NCBI RefSeq assembly: GCF_900109885.1
Contig: NZ_FOBS01000021.1
Span: 1 to 58,867, forward strand
Length of the DNA: 58,867 nucleotides
Reading direction: 5' to 3'
Source: Syntrophus gentianae
GTDB lineage: Bacteria; Desulfobacterota; Syntrophia; Syntrophales; Syntrophaceae
A model generated the notes under the pieces. The model searched no databases. It was not told the DNA's origin and saw only the letters and a list, made by a program, of their open reading frames with translations. Every line of letters begins with the position of its first letter. Within the stretch, counting starts at the first letter, position 1. This document shows, in pieces, positions 25,581-34,413 of the stretch. The position numbers and the translations under genes are program-made.

Positions 25581-26055
25581 CATAAAGGCCATCGCCCTGG
25601 ATGTAGACGGCGTGCTGACCGACGGCACATTTGTCTGGGGTGTCGATGGCGGAGAATACAAGAAATTTTCCTTTCTGGATATCATGGGGATTTCCCTGGC
25701 GGTAAAGTCCGGATTGATCCTGGCGCTGATTTCAGGCGAAGACAATCCCCTTATTGACCGCTATGCAGGAAAAATGGGGATCGTCGATGTTTTCAAGGGA
25801 TGTAAGGACAAGGCTTCGGCTTTAAATAGTTTTGCGCAGAAGTACCGCCTTCCCCTTCAGCAGGTTTGTTTTATGGGGGATGACATCAATGATCTAGCAG
25901 CCATGGAATTGGCAGGGATGGCCGCAGCGCCGTCGACGGCTCATCAGGCAGTCCTGGCGAAGGCGAACCTGGTGACGAAGTGCGGCGGGGGACAGGGAGC
26001 CGTTCGAGAGTTGATCGACTTGATCCTGACCAGCAGGGAAGGTGAAACGTCATGA
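25561..26055 (+). CDS. KdsC-like HAD phosphatase
   Basis: The 164-residue capless HAD (C0 type) carries ALDVDGVLTDGTFVW, ISGED and CFMGDDINDLAAMELAG, the family motifs of KDO-8-phosphate phosphatase. It would dephosphorylate the product of the adjacent NeuB-like synthase. The start at 25561 has AAGGGG upstream and lies inside the neuB-like frame by 20 bases. Its stop overlaps the TPP-enzyme start (ATGA). The three genes are clearly co-translated. Confidence 0.88.
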   Translation: MHMPVHNIKAIALDVDGVLTDGTFVWGVDGGEYKKFSFLDIMGISLAVKSGLILALISGEDNPLIDRYAGKMGIVDVFKGCKDKASALNSFAQKYRLPLQQVCFMGDDINDLAAMELAGMAAAPSTAHQAVLAKANLVTKCGGGQGAVRELIDLILTSREGETS

Positions 26056-27851
26056 AACTTTCCGATTATGTTGTCCAGTTCATCGCAGATCAGAGGGTCC
26101 GTCACGTGTTTCTGCTCCCCGGCGGCGGAGTCATGCATATCAACAATTCCACTGGCCATCATCAAGAGATCGAATATGTCTGTATGCTCCATGAGCAGTC
26201 CGCAGCCATTGCCGCGGAAGCCTATGCCCGCGTCACCAATCATCTCGGTGTCGCCGTCGTGACCACCGGTCCGGGAGGGACCAATGCGCTAACAGGCGTG
26301 GCCGGAGCATGGCAGGATTCAACGCCCTGTCTTTTTATCTCCGGACAGGTCAAGCGGGCCGACATGAAGGGGGACACCGGCGTCCGACAGCTCGGCGTGC
26401 AGGAAATCGATATTGTGTCCATCGTCCAATCCATCACCAAGTATGCGGTAACGGTAATGGATCCCTTGAAGATCCGTTATCATCTGGAAAAGGCCGTCTA
26501 TTTGGCCAAATCGGGTCGGCCCGGCCCGGTCTGGATCGATATCCCCCTGGATGTCCAGGCTTCCACGATAGATCCGGAAGCCCTGGAGGGCTTTGCTGCC
26601 AAAGAGATCGAATTTCCCTCTAATCAACTGAAAATTGAGCATCAGGTCTCGCAGGTGATCGATCTGTTCAATCGCGCGGAAAGACCGGTGATCCTGGCTG
26701 GAAACGGCATATCTCTTTCGGGGGCGCAATCTGATTTCCGGGAAATGGTCGATCTGCTGGGAGCGCCCGTACTGACCACGCGGCTAGGGGTGGATCTGCT
26801 GCCGGCATCTCATGAACTGTGCTTCGGAATGCCGGGCTCCATCGCCACGCGTGCTTCCAATTTCATCCTCCAGAATTCCGATTGTCTGCTCATTCTGGGG
26901 GCGCGGCTGGACATGGCTCTGATCGCCTACGCACCGGAAAATCTGGCCAGAGCCGCAAAAAAGGTTATGGTAAACATGGATCCCGCTGAAATCCACAAAG
27001 TGGGGAACATCATCGATATCCCGATCCCTGCGGATGCAGGACTCTTTATCCGTGAACTCTGCAGACAATCCACGCGAATTCGACCCCGCAACCGTTCTGA
27101 CTGGGACAAACGGTGCCGGGAATGGAAAGACAGGTACCCCTTTGTCCTTCCCGAGCACCACAAAAACAAGGCAGGCATCAGCGTGTATGCCTTTTCGGAC
27201 GTTATCTCCGAGGAACTCAGCGGGGAGCATATCATCCTTCCAGGCAATGCCGGAAATTCCAGCGAGTTGTTTCTAACGGCCTTCAAGGTTAAAGCCGGCC
27301 AGCGCGTTTTCCACAACAAAGGCACCGGCGCCATGGGTTTTTGCCAGCCTGCCGCCATTGGGGCCTGTCTTGCCGGAGGAAGGAGGCCGACGGTCTGCAT
27401 CGACGGTGATGGAGGCTTTCAATTGAACATTCAGGAACTGGAAACCGTGAGGCGTCTGAACTTGCCCATCAAATTCTTTGTCATGAACAATCAGGGATAT
27501 GCTTCCATCCGTTCGTCGCAGATGGGTTATTTCGGACGATTGACGGGCGCGGATGCTCAAAGCGGCATGACCCTGCCCGACATTGGAAAAATCTCGGCGG
27601 CCTATGGCCTGAAAACGGCCCGCATAGCCAGTCCGCGGAATCTTAGAGAGCAGATCCGGCGCGTTCTTGACCGGGAAGGTCCGCTGGTCTGCGATGTGGC
27701 CGTTATTCCTGACGAGATCAGAGCCCCGCGGGTTTCCTCCGTTCAGAAGCCCGATGGTTCGATGACTTCAAGGCCTTTGGAGGATATGTGGCCTTTTCTG
27801 GATCGGGAGGAGTTTCTTGCAAACATGATCGTCCCCCCATTGGATGAATAG
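26052..27851 (+). CDS. thiamine-diphosphate enzyme, acetolactate-synthase-like
   Basis: The 599-residue protein has the full ALS architecture. The N-terminal PYR domain carries the catalytic Glu48 in CMLHEQSAAIAAEAYARV and VTTGPGGTNALTG; the central domain reads AERPVILAGNGISLSGA; the C-terminal PP domain has CIDGDGGFQLNIQELET with NNQGYASI. Neighbours argue against amino acid synthesis, since no small subunit follows. Relatives in sugar clusters (YerE of yersiniose synthesis) add a two-carbon unit to C4 of CDP-4-keto-3,6-dideoxyglucose, exactly the compound made by RfbF/G/H here. A role in branching that sugar is inference. Confidence 0.85.
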   Translation: MKLSDYVVQFIADQRVRHVFLLPGGGVMHINNSTGHHQEIEYVCMLHEQSAAIAAEAYARVTNHLGVAVVTTGPGGTNALTGVAGAWQDSTPCLFISGQVKRADMKGDTGVRQLGVQEIDIVSIVQSITKYAVTVMDPLKIRYHLEKAVYLAKSGRPGPVWIDIPLDVQASTIDPEALEGFAAKEIEFPSNQLKIEHQVSQVIDLFNRAERPVILAGNGISLSGAQSDFREMVDLLGAPVLTTRLGVDLLPASHELCFGMPGSIATRASNFILQNSDCLLILGARLDMALIAYAPENLARAAKKVMVNMDPAEIHKVGNIIDIPIPADAGLFIRELCRQSTRIRPRNRSDWDKRCREWKDRYPFVLPEHHKNKAGISVYAFSDVISEELSGEHIILPGNAGNSSELFLTAFKVKAGQRVFHNKGTGAMGFCQPAAIGACLAGGRRPTVCIDGDGGFQLNIQELETVRRLNLPIKFFVMNNQGYASIRSSQMGYFGRLTGADAQSGMTLPDIGKISAAYGLKTARIASPRNLREQIRRVLDREGPLVCDVAVIPDEIRAPRVSSVQKPDGSMTSRPLEDMWPFLDREEFLANMIVPPLDE

Positions 27852-27864
27852 ATAGAGGTAGCTT

Positions 27865-28932
27865 ATGGAAATCGCAACGATCACGAAAAAAGAAATCGAA
27901 AACACAAAAAGAGAAAAGCTCAAAAGGGAAAAGCCCCAAGTTTATGAAAAGATCATCAAACTGGCGGACAAGGAAAGGAGAGGGGAGCCGACCTGCCGGA
28001 TTGACATCGGTTACAACTATGCCTGTAATCTTTCCTGCCAACACTGCATGGCGAATAAGTTCCAAAAGAAAGCGCGCTCATTGACGGTTGCCGATATGCG
28101 CAACATTGCCGAACAGGCTGATGCCCTGGGCTGGTGCCAGTTCAACATTTCCGGGGGGGAGCCGCTGATTCTGAAAAACTTTGACGAGGTCCTCGCCGCA
28201 CTGATGCCGGAAAAGTTCCATATCGGGATCAGTACGAACGGTTATTTCCTGACACTTGAAAAAGCGCGACATCTCAAAGAGATCGGTCTGGACAAAGTCA
28301 TGATCAGCCTGGACAGCATCGACCCGGATCTTCACAATGCAAACCGTGCCAGCAAGGAAGGCTATGAAAAGGCCATCAGCGCCATCTGGAATGCGAAAGC
28401 GGCCGGTCTGGATACGATCATCCAGCACGTCGTCTCGCATCAGAACGCCCAAAGCGAAAATACGGTTGAACTTGCCAGATTTGCCCAGGAAAATGGTTTT
28501 TCCCTGGATCTGGTGATCGCCAAGGCAATAGGGCAGTGGGAAGGGAAGCACGAGGTCTTGATCGACAGGGATGACGCCGCTTTCCTGCACAAGCTTAACC
28601 AGCAGTATCCGGCGGCGCGGCGGGATGTCTTTCCTTCGTACGGCATGAAAGGCGGATGCGGGGCGTTGAACAAGTGCTTTCACATTACCCAGTATGGCGA
28701 CGTGCTGATCTGCGTCTTCATGCATATCAGCATCGGCAATGTCTTTGAGGATTCCCTGGAGACGATTGTCGCCAGAGGCAACAAGATCAAATATGTCAGA
28801 AACTTTTCCCCGCTCTGTCTATCCGGGGAAGACCGGAATTTTATCGACAAGTACATGACGCGCTTTTATGGCAAGCCCCTGCCCGTTGATTACCGGGAAA
28901 TATTTGATGCTGATGATTTTGTTGAGGATTAA
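27865..28932 (+). CDS. radical SAM protein 1
   Basis: The 355-residue protein carries CNLSCQHC (CxxxCxxC) near residue 55 for the SAM-binding cluster, then FNISGGEPLIL and ISTNGYFLT, and a C-terminal cysteine-bearing region (GGCGALNKC; VLICVF; IGNVFEDSLETIV) of SPASM/twitch type. The charged N-terminus (about 35 residues of K and E) is unusual. Such proteins modify peptides or sugars by radical chemistry. Substrate unknown. The gene begins 14 bases after the TPP enzyme with AGAGGTAG as ribosome site. Confidence 0.85.
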   Translation: MEIATITKKEIENTKREKLKREKPQVYEKIIKLADKERRGEPTCRIDIGYNYACNLSCQHCMANKFQKKARSLTVADMRNIAEQADALGWCQFNISGGEPLILKNFDEVLAALMPEKFHIGISTNGYFLTLEKARHLKEIGLDKVMISLDSIDPDLHNANRASKEGYEKAISAIWNAKAAGLDTIIQHVVSHQNAQSENTVELARFAQENGFSLDLVIAKAIGQWEGKHEVLIDRDDAAFLHKLNQQYPAARRDVFPSYGMKGGCGALNKCFHITQYGDVLICVFMHISIGNVFEDSLETIVARGNKIKYVRNFSPLCLSGEDRNFIDKYMTRFYGKPLPVDYREIFDADDFVED

Positions 28933-28935
28933 TCC

Positions 28936-29916
28936 GTGCAGGCCTTATCCAGATATTCTCAATTGAAGACCAGTCGGATTGACCTGGGCAGTGCGATTCC
29001 CCTGAGGAAGCCTTTTACCCTCCTCTTTGAGCCGGCGAGTCTCTGCAATTTCCGGTGCATCTGCTGCTATTACAATAACCCTGACGTGTATTCCCATATG
29101 CCGAAAGGGTTGATGAAGTTTGACGATTTCACGAAGATCGCGGAGGACCTCGCATCCTGGGAAGGGAAAAAAATCAAGGTCATTCGGATCATTGGATTCG
29201 GAGAACCCCTGATCAACAGAGACACCGGGAAAATGGTGGAGACTCTGAAACGGCTTGACGTAGCTGACCGAATTGAAATCACTTCTAACGGTTCCCTGCT
29301 GACTCCGGCGGTAAGCCGGCAATTGATTGATGCCGAATTGGATTATCTCCGGATATCCATTTATGCCGCGTCTCAACAGCGGCATGAAGCCGTGACGAGG
29401 AGCAAAATCGCTATTGAGAAAATCGCTTCTAACGTTGCTCAGTTGCGCCGTCTGCGCGATGAGCGGAAAAGAGAAAAACCCTTTATCTATGTCAAGATGC
29501 TGGACAGTTTTGATGAAGAGGAAAATCAGCGTTTCTTTGACCGGTATGCCGATCTTGCCGATGAAGTCGCGCTGGAGAAGCCCCATTCCTGGTTGAGCAA
29601 CGACAATGCCCCTCTGCAGGGTTCCTCGGAAAAGGCCATCTGCCCGCAGCCCTTCAAGATGCTCAGTATCCGCTGCAATGGCGATGTCATCGTCTGTGAC
29701 CCGGACTGGAAAAACAACACGAAAGTAGGCAACGCGTTGGAAGAGACTGTAAAAGACATCTGGAACGGTCATGCCCTGCACGACTTCTGGAAAATGCAGC
29801 TGGAAAACCGGCGTTGGGAAAATGAAAGCTGCCGGAACTGTTCTTTCCTGATGAATCGGGAGTATGTCCTGGATGATCTGGACGGCGTTTCTCCCCAAAT
29901 TTTGGAGGAAAGGTAA
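28936..29916 (+). CDS. radical SAM/SPASM protein 2
   Basis: The 326-residue protein has LCNFRCICCYYNN (CxxxCxxC) near residue 38, IGFGEPLIN, and a C-terminal SPASM-type cysteine set (AICPQPFKML; VIVCDPDWKNNTKVGNALEETVKDIWNG; CRNC). The start is GTG 28936, four bases after the previous stop. It is closer in layout to radical SAM protein 4 than to 1 or 3. The substrate is unknown. Confidence 0.85.
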   Translation: MQALSRYSQLKTSRIDLGSAIPLRKPFTLLFEPASLCNFRCICCYYNNPDVYSHMPKGLMKFDDFTKIAEDLASWEGKKIKVIRIIGFGEPLINRDTGKMVETLKRLDVADRIEITSNGSLLTPAVSRQLIDAELDYLRISIYAASQQRHEAVTRSKIAIEKIASNVAQLRRLRDERKREKPFIYVKMLDSFDEEENQRFFDRYADLADEVALEKPHSWLSNDNAPLQGSSEKAICPQPFKMLSIRCNGDVIVCDPDWKNNTKVGNALEETVKDIWNGHALHDFWKMQLENRRWENESCRNCSFLMNREYVLDDLDGVSPQILEER

Positions 29917-29919
29917 GGG

Positions 29920-31113
29920 ATGGGATTTTACGAGGACAGCCGGGAACGTCAACGCCCGGTGGTGATTTTCGGGGCATCGGTTCTGGGCGAAGTCGCCTTG
30001 CAGGCGCTGGAGGTGTGCGGATTGCGCCCCGTCTGTTTCGGCGACAACGATCGGGAGAAGCAAAAGAAATTTTTTCATGGGTACCCGGTATGCGGCCTGG
30101 AGGAAATCCATGGGAAATATCCCGGTGCGGTCATCGTCATCGCGGCGGGACGCTATTACAGTGAAATCTATGACCAGGTTTTCTCAAAGGGTTATCGGCA
30201 GATTTACAACGATGCCGATGTCATCGACCGGATTGACTTTGCTTCGGTTCCGTTCGAGAGGATCAAGGGATTCCTCTGGCGGCTCGCACAACTGGGTCAC
30301 CTGTCACGGATCAAAAACATCCCGACGGACGCTTTGCATCTGGAACGGTTGAACATCGTAGTGACACAGCGCTGCACATTGAGCTGCCGGCATTGCTCCA
30401 GTCTCATGCCTTTTTATGAGAATCCCCGGGATTGTGACACATCGTTGCTCCTGAAGTCGATCGAACGGATTATGAACTGTGTCGATTACATTTATCACCT
30501 GGAAGTTCTCGGGGGCGAAACGCTGCTGAACAAGGATCTGCCTCTCATCATGAACACATTGAATCAATATGAAAATATCTTCCAGATCGACGTCATCACC
30601 AACGGGACTCTGCTGCCTCGGCCCGGTCTGCTGGAGTGCCTGAAACACGATTCCATCTGTGTCGTGGTGAATGACTACGGGCCCGTATCCAGAAAAAAAG
30701 AGGAACTGCTCGATGCATTGAATCGAGCCGGGGTCCGGAACCGGCAGAACCGACATTGGGCATGGGCTGACCTGGGTGGATTCGAGCCGCGCCACCGGGG
30801 CGAAGAAAGCCTGACACGATTGTTTCAGGAATGTAATTTCAGTTCCTGCACCGAATTGCTCGACGGAAAACTGCACCGCTGCCCACGGTCTTCGCATGGG
30901 ACAAGGACAGGCATGATCCCGGAATACGCCTCGGACTTTATCGATGTTTTGGACTTGTCCATAGGCGATGACCTTTTAAAGGAGAGACTGAGAGCCTTTT
31001 TCCAGAAGACCGGGTTTATCCGCGCCTGTGATCATTGCAACGGGAACACTCGCGATTCTTTGAAGCTGACTCCGGCAGAACAGCAAGCGCAGGAGGTGAC
31101 GGTCAATGGCTGA
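29920..31113 (+). CDS. Rossmann-domain and radical SAM fusion protein 3
   Basis: Residues 1-85 form a small nucleotide-binding-like domain (VVIFGASVLGEVALQALEVCG; CFGDNDREK; VIVIAAGRYY). Residues 140-380 are a radical SAM domain with CTLSCRHC, YHLEVLGGETLLN and a SPASM-like tail (RACDHCNG). The N-terminal module is the same kind as the C-terminal part of the methyltransferase encoded next, suggesting a shared partner or ligand. GGAGG precedes the ATG, and the end overlaps the methyltransferase by eight bases. Confidence 0.8.
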   Translation: MGFYEDSRERQRPVVIFGASVLGEVALQALEVCGLRPVCFGDNDREKQKKFFHGYPVCGLEEIHGKYPGAVIVIAAGRYYSEIYDQVFSKGYRQIYNDADVIDRIDFASVPFERIKGFLWRLAQLGHLSRIKNIPTDALHLERLNIVVTQRCTLSCRHCSSLMPFYENPRDCDTSLLLKSIERIMNCVDYIYHLEVLGGETLLNKDLPLIMNTLNQYENIFQIDVITNGTLLPRPGLLECLKHDSICVVVNDYGPVSRKKEELLDALNRAGVRNRQNRHWAWADLGGFEPRHRGEESLTRLFQECNFSSCTELLDGKLHRCPRSSHGTRTGMIPEYASDFIDVLDLSIGDDLLKERLRAFFQKTGFIRACDHCNGNTRDSLKLTPAEQQAQEVTVNG

Positions 31114-32260
31114 GGGGAAAAACTGCCGTGCCTGCGGGAATGTCCTCGGCAACGAAAGTCTGCTCTGCCTTTCCGGTATGCCGGGCGCCGTACAGAATTT
31201 ACCTGTTGACCGGCAGGAAGCGATGGCTTCCGGCGTTGCCCTGGACGTTCGACAGTGTGACTTCTGTGGACTCGTCCAGCTGACCAACAGACCGGTCCCC
31301 TATTACCGGGACGTGATCCGGGCGGGAAGCTTTTCCCCCTCCATGAGAGCGCGGCAGTTGAATGAATTTCAAAGATTTGTCGAACGTTTTTCCCTGCAGG
31401 GGAAAAATATCCTCGAGATCGGTTCCGGCCGGGGGGAATATCTCTCTCTTCTGAAGGAACTGCCCGTCAGGGCCTTCGGAATGGAGCACAACGCGCAATA
31501 CATCCAGACGGCCAATGAAAAAGGGCTGAAGACCTTTCCCGGATATCCGACCGACTTGACCGGCCCCTTGACGGATCTCGTCTTCGATGCCTTTGTCTCC
31601 ATCAATTTTCTCGAACATGCCCCCGAGCCCGGCGCCTTCCTGCGTTCCTGTGCGAATCTCGTTTCTGAAACCGCCATTGGAATGATTGCGGTCCCCGATC
31701 TCGAGTTCGAGTTGCGGGACAACTATCTCTTCAGCTTCATGAGCGATCATCTTTCCTATTTTTCATCCGACTCCCTGCGAAACACTTTGATCCTCAACGG
31801 CTTTGAGGTCATCGACCTCTTCAGGAACGACAAACTCAATGTCGTCACCGCCTATTTCCAGCGCCGGAGACCCTGCGATCTTTCCGCGCCGATGGGCCGA
31901 TACGATAACGTTACCGGAAAGATCAACGATTACCTGGATTCGATCCTGGACAGCGGCGGGCGCGTCGCGGTCTGGGGCGCCAGCCATCTCGCCTTCAGCA
32001 TTCTCTCCGCAGCGGGAATGCAGAACAGGATTTCCTACATCGTTGATTCCGCGACTTTCAAACAGGGCAGATTCGCCCCTCCCTCCGGTTTGGAGATTTT
32101 TTCCCCGTCTCATTTGTTTGAAGATCCCGTAAATGCGGTCCTGATCTTCTGTCCAGAGTATTCCGCCGAGATCGTAGGGGAAGTCAAAGAAAAATATCAT
32201 CCCATTGTTCAGCACATAGCGACTTTCAAGAACGGCGGGTTAGAAATCGTCTCGGAATGA
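31106..32260 (+). CDS. sugar C-methyltransferase-like protein (TylC3/TcaB9 layout)
   Basis: The 384 residues show three parts. A four-cysteine zinc-binding head (CRACG...CDFCG) covers residues 7-55. A class I SAM domain (NILEIGSGRGEYLSLL; SINFLEHAPEPGAF) spans about 95-250. A C-terminal Rossmann module (RVAVWGASHLAFSILSAAG) fills the rest. This head-middle-tail order is that of deoxysugar C-methyltransferases such as those for mycarose or evernitrose. A methyl branch on a keto-deoxysugar is therefore likely; the acceptor is inference. The ribosome site is GGAGGTGA. Confidence 0.85.
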   Translation: MAEGKNCRACGNVLGNESLLCLSGMPGAVQNLPVDRQEAMASGVALDVRQCDFCGLVQLTNRPVPYYRDVIRAGSFSPSMRARQLNEFQRFVERFSLQGKNILEIGSGRGEYLSLLKELPVRAFGMEHNAQYIQTANEKGLKTFPGYPTDLTGPLTDLVFDAFVSINFLEHAPEPGAFLRSCANLVSETAIGMIAVPDLEFELRDNYLFSFMSDHLSYFSSDSLRNTLILNGFEVIDLFRNDKLNVVTAYFQRRRPCDLSAPMGRYDNVTGKINDYLDSILDSGGRVAVWGASHLAFSILSAAGMQNRISYIVDSATFKQGRFAPPSGLEIFSPSHLFEDPVNAVLIFCPEYSAEIVGEVKEKYHPIVQHIATFKNGGLEIVSE

Positions 32261-32284
32261 GAAAAATCATAGAGGTGTTTTATC

Positions 32285-33295
32285 ATGGCTGAAATCAAAA
32301 GCAAGCAGGAGACCCAAAGGACCAGGCTTGAAACCGTCATTCCTCTGGAAACCCCTTTTGTATTAATGTTGGCTGTTGCAAGTGTCTGCAATTTCCGTTG
32401 CGGATATTGTCCCTGTTCTGCACCTGATTTGTTGAAAAAGAACCAAGTCAAGAAAGGAATCATGGACTTTGATCTTTACACCAAGATTATTGACGACCTT
32501 GAGGAATTTCCACAAAAAACAAAAATACTGCGATTGCAGAAGGAAGGAGAGCCTCTGTCAAATAAGCGATTTGCTGACATGGTCCGCTATGCAAAAAAGA
32601 AACAACCTTCATTGACGGTTGATACGACGACCAATGCAAGCCTTCTGACGCCGGAGCTTTCCGATGCCATCATTGACGCCGGCCTGGACAAGATCTTCAT
32701 TTCCCTTCAGGGCATGAATGCTGATGCTTACAAGAGATTGGCAGGCGTTGATGTGGATTTTGATCACCTGGTTGAAAACATCCTCTATTTCTGCCGAAAC
32801 CGCCGACAGTGCAAAGTCTATATCAAAGTGCCCGATATCGGTGTGAACGAAGTTGAAAAGGAGCAGTTCTTTCAACTCTTTGACGATCATGTCGACGAAA
32901 TGTTTGTCGAACACATCATTCCTACTTGGCCTGATTTCGATATTTCCTCCGTGAAGAAAGATGATGACATCGGCTATTACGGGGATCCGTTATATCCCGA
33001 TTACATCAAAGTCTGCCCGATAATTTTCTATAATTTGGTTGTCAATTTCGACGGCGCCATTGCTCCATGTTCAGTGGATTGGGCTCACTTAACTGTTCTT
33101 GGAAATGTCAAAGAGCAAAGTCTGAGAGAACTGTGGAATGGGGAAAAAATCAATACCCTGCGAAGACAGCACCTGCGGGGCAAGAGGAGGGCGCATCCCC
33201 TTTGCGGGAAATGTGTGACCCTGGAATACTGCAATGTGGACATGATCGACGCGTATGCTGATGAAATTCTTGGGAGATTCAACTCTCTACCTTAA
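32285..33295 (+). CDS. radical SAM/SPASM protein 4
   Basis: The 336-residue protein has VCNFRCGYCPCSAPD (CxxxCxxC) near residue 38, LQKEGEPLSN in the place of the GGE motif, and a C-terminal SPASM set (VCPIIFYN; APCSVDWAHLTVLGNVKE; CGKCVTLEYCNVD). The N-terminus (TRLETVIPLETPFVLML) parallels that of protein 2, so the two look like duplicates. The DNA seems richer in A+T than its neighbours by eye. Function unknown. Confidence 0.85.
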   Translation: MAEIKSKQETQRTRLETVIPLETPFVLMLAVASVCNFRCGYCPCSAPDLLKKNQVKKGIMDFDLYTKIIDDLEEFPQKTKILRLQKEGEPLSNKRFADMVRYAKKKQPSLTVDTTTNASLLTPELSDAIIDAGLDKIFISLQGMNADAYKRLAGVDVDFDHLVENILYFCRNRRQCKVYIKVPDIGVNEVEKEQFFQLFDDHVDEMFVEHIIPTWPDFDISSVKKDDDIGYYGDPLYPDYIKVCPIIFYNLVVNFDGAIAPCSVDWAHLTVLGNVKEQSLRELWNGEKINTLRRQHLRGKRRAHPLCGKCVTLEYCNVDMIDAYADEILGRFNSLP

Positions 33296-33326
33296 CCCCG
33301 AACGGAGTACAAGGGGGGCGCAAAAC

Positions 33327-34400
33327 ATGTATAAGCCACCGAATTCTGAACAGGTAAGGGTGGATATTGAGGAGATCCTGAAAGCGGATCTACCCTGGAA
33401 ATCTTTATCCGGCAAAAGAGTTCTGGTCACCGGAGCCTCGGGTATGCTGGCGGCATATGTCGTCGAAACCCTCCTTCTTCTGACGGAGTATTTCGACTGC
33501 GTACCTCCGGTTGTAACGGCCCTGGTAAGAAACAGGGACAAGGCGGAAAAAAGGTTTTCCCGCTATCTGAACAGCCCGAATTTCAAAATTTCATCAGAGG
33601 ATATCTGCCGAAGTCTTGAAGCCGAGGATTATCCCGGCATCGGGGTGATCATCCATGGGGCGAGCATCCCCCGGCCGGACGGAAAGAGCCCTGTCGAAGT
33701 GATGGCGCCGAATATCCTCGGGACGTGGAACCTTCTCAACCTGGCGCGGGAACTCCCCGGTTTTGAACAATTTCTCTATTTCAGCTCGGGAATCGTCAAC
33801 GGGGAGAACATCAAGTCCGACCTTCCCATCTCCGAAGACATGTTCTTCCCCAGTTCATGCACAGGCCCCACCGCCTGTTATACGGAAAGCAAACGAGCGG
33901 GCGAAGCCATCTGCCTGGCCTTCATGAGACAATACGGCATTCCGGTCAAGTTGCTCCGTTACTTCGGCTCCTACGGTCCGGGAATGGATCTGTACAATGA
34001 CCAGCGGGCCTTTACCTCTTTTGTGAAAAACGCGGTCAATGGGGAGGACATCGTCCTCCTTTCTTCGGGAGAAGAAACGCGTTTCTGGTGTTACATAACG
34101 GATGCGACGGAGGCCTTTTTCCGGGTGTTTTTCAGCTCTGTCAGCGGGGAAGCGTGGAATATCGCCAACAACGAAGCCGGCTGCACGATCCGGGAATTTG
34201 CTCAAACGGCCTGTGAACTGTCCCCGAACGGGAAGAGTTCCGTCAGGATTGACCCGAGCAAAATTCCCTCCGGTTATACACCCTTTCAATCCCAGCAGAT
34301 TACCGTGCCGGACATAACGAAACTGCGCAGCATGGGATTTATGCCGAAGGTTCCCGTCCGGGAAGGCTTGCGGCGAACCATCAAGGCTTATCTCAAGTAA
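33327..34400 (+). CDS. NAD-dependent epimerase/dehydratase 1
   Basis: An extended SDR of 357 residues: VLVTGASGMLAAYVVETL near residue 30, HGASIPRPDGKSPVEVM, YFSSGIVNG, and YTESKRAGE as the YxxxK pair. The GASGMLAAY loop is a variant of GxxGxxG. It resembles UDP- or CDP-glucuronate and keto-sugar epimerases/reductases; the reaction is not decidable. ATG 33327 has AAGGGGGG upstream, while the frame is open further up to 33255 within the radical SAM gene. Confidence 0.85.
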   Translation: MYKPPNSEQVRVDIEEILKADLPWKSLSGKRVLVTGASGMLAAYVVETLLLLTEYFDCVPPVVTALVRNRDKAEKRFSRYLNSPNFKISSEDICRSLEAEDYPGIGVIIHGASIPRPDGKSPVEVMAPNILGTWNLLNLARELPGFEQFLYFSSGIVNGENIKSDLPISEDMFFPSSCTGPTACYTESKRAGEAICLAFMRQYGIPVKLLRYFGSYGPGMDLYNDQRAFTSFVKNAVNGEDIVLLSSGEETRFWCYITDATEAFFRVFFSSVSGEAWNIANNEAGCTIREFAQTACELSPNGKSSVRIDPSKIPSGYTPFQSQQITVPDITKLRSMGFMPKVPVREGLRRTIKAYLK

Positions 34401-34413
34401 GAGGATGAAAACG

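Noticed and set aside
26052-27851. Calling the TPP enzyme acetolactate synthase (ilvB)
   Set aside because: No ilvN/ilvH small subunit or other branched-chain amino acid gene is near, and the gene is coupled to sugar enzymes.
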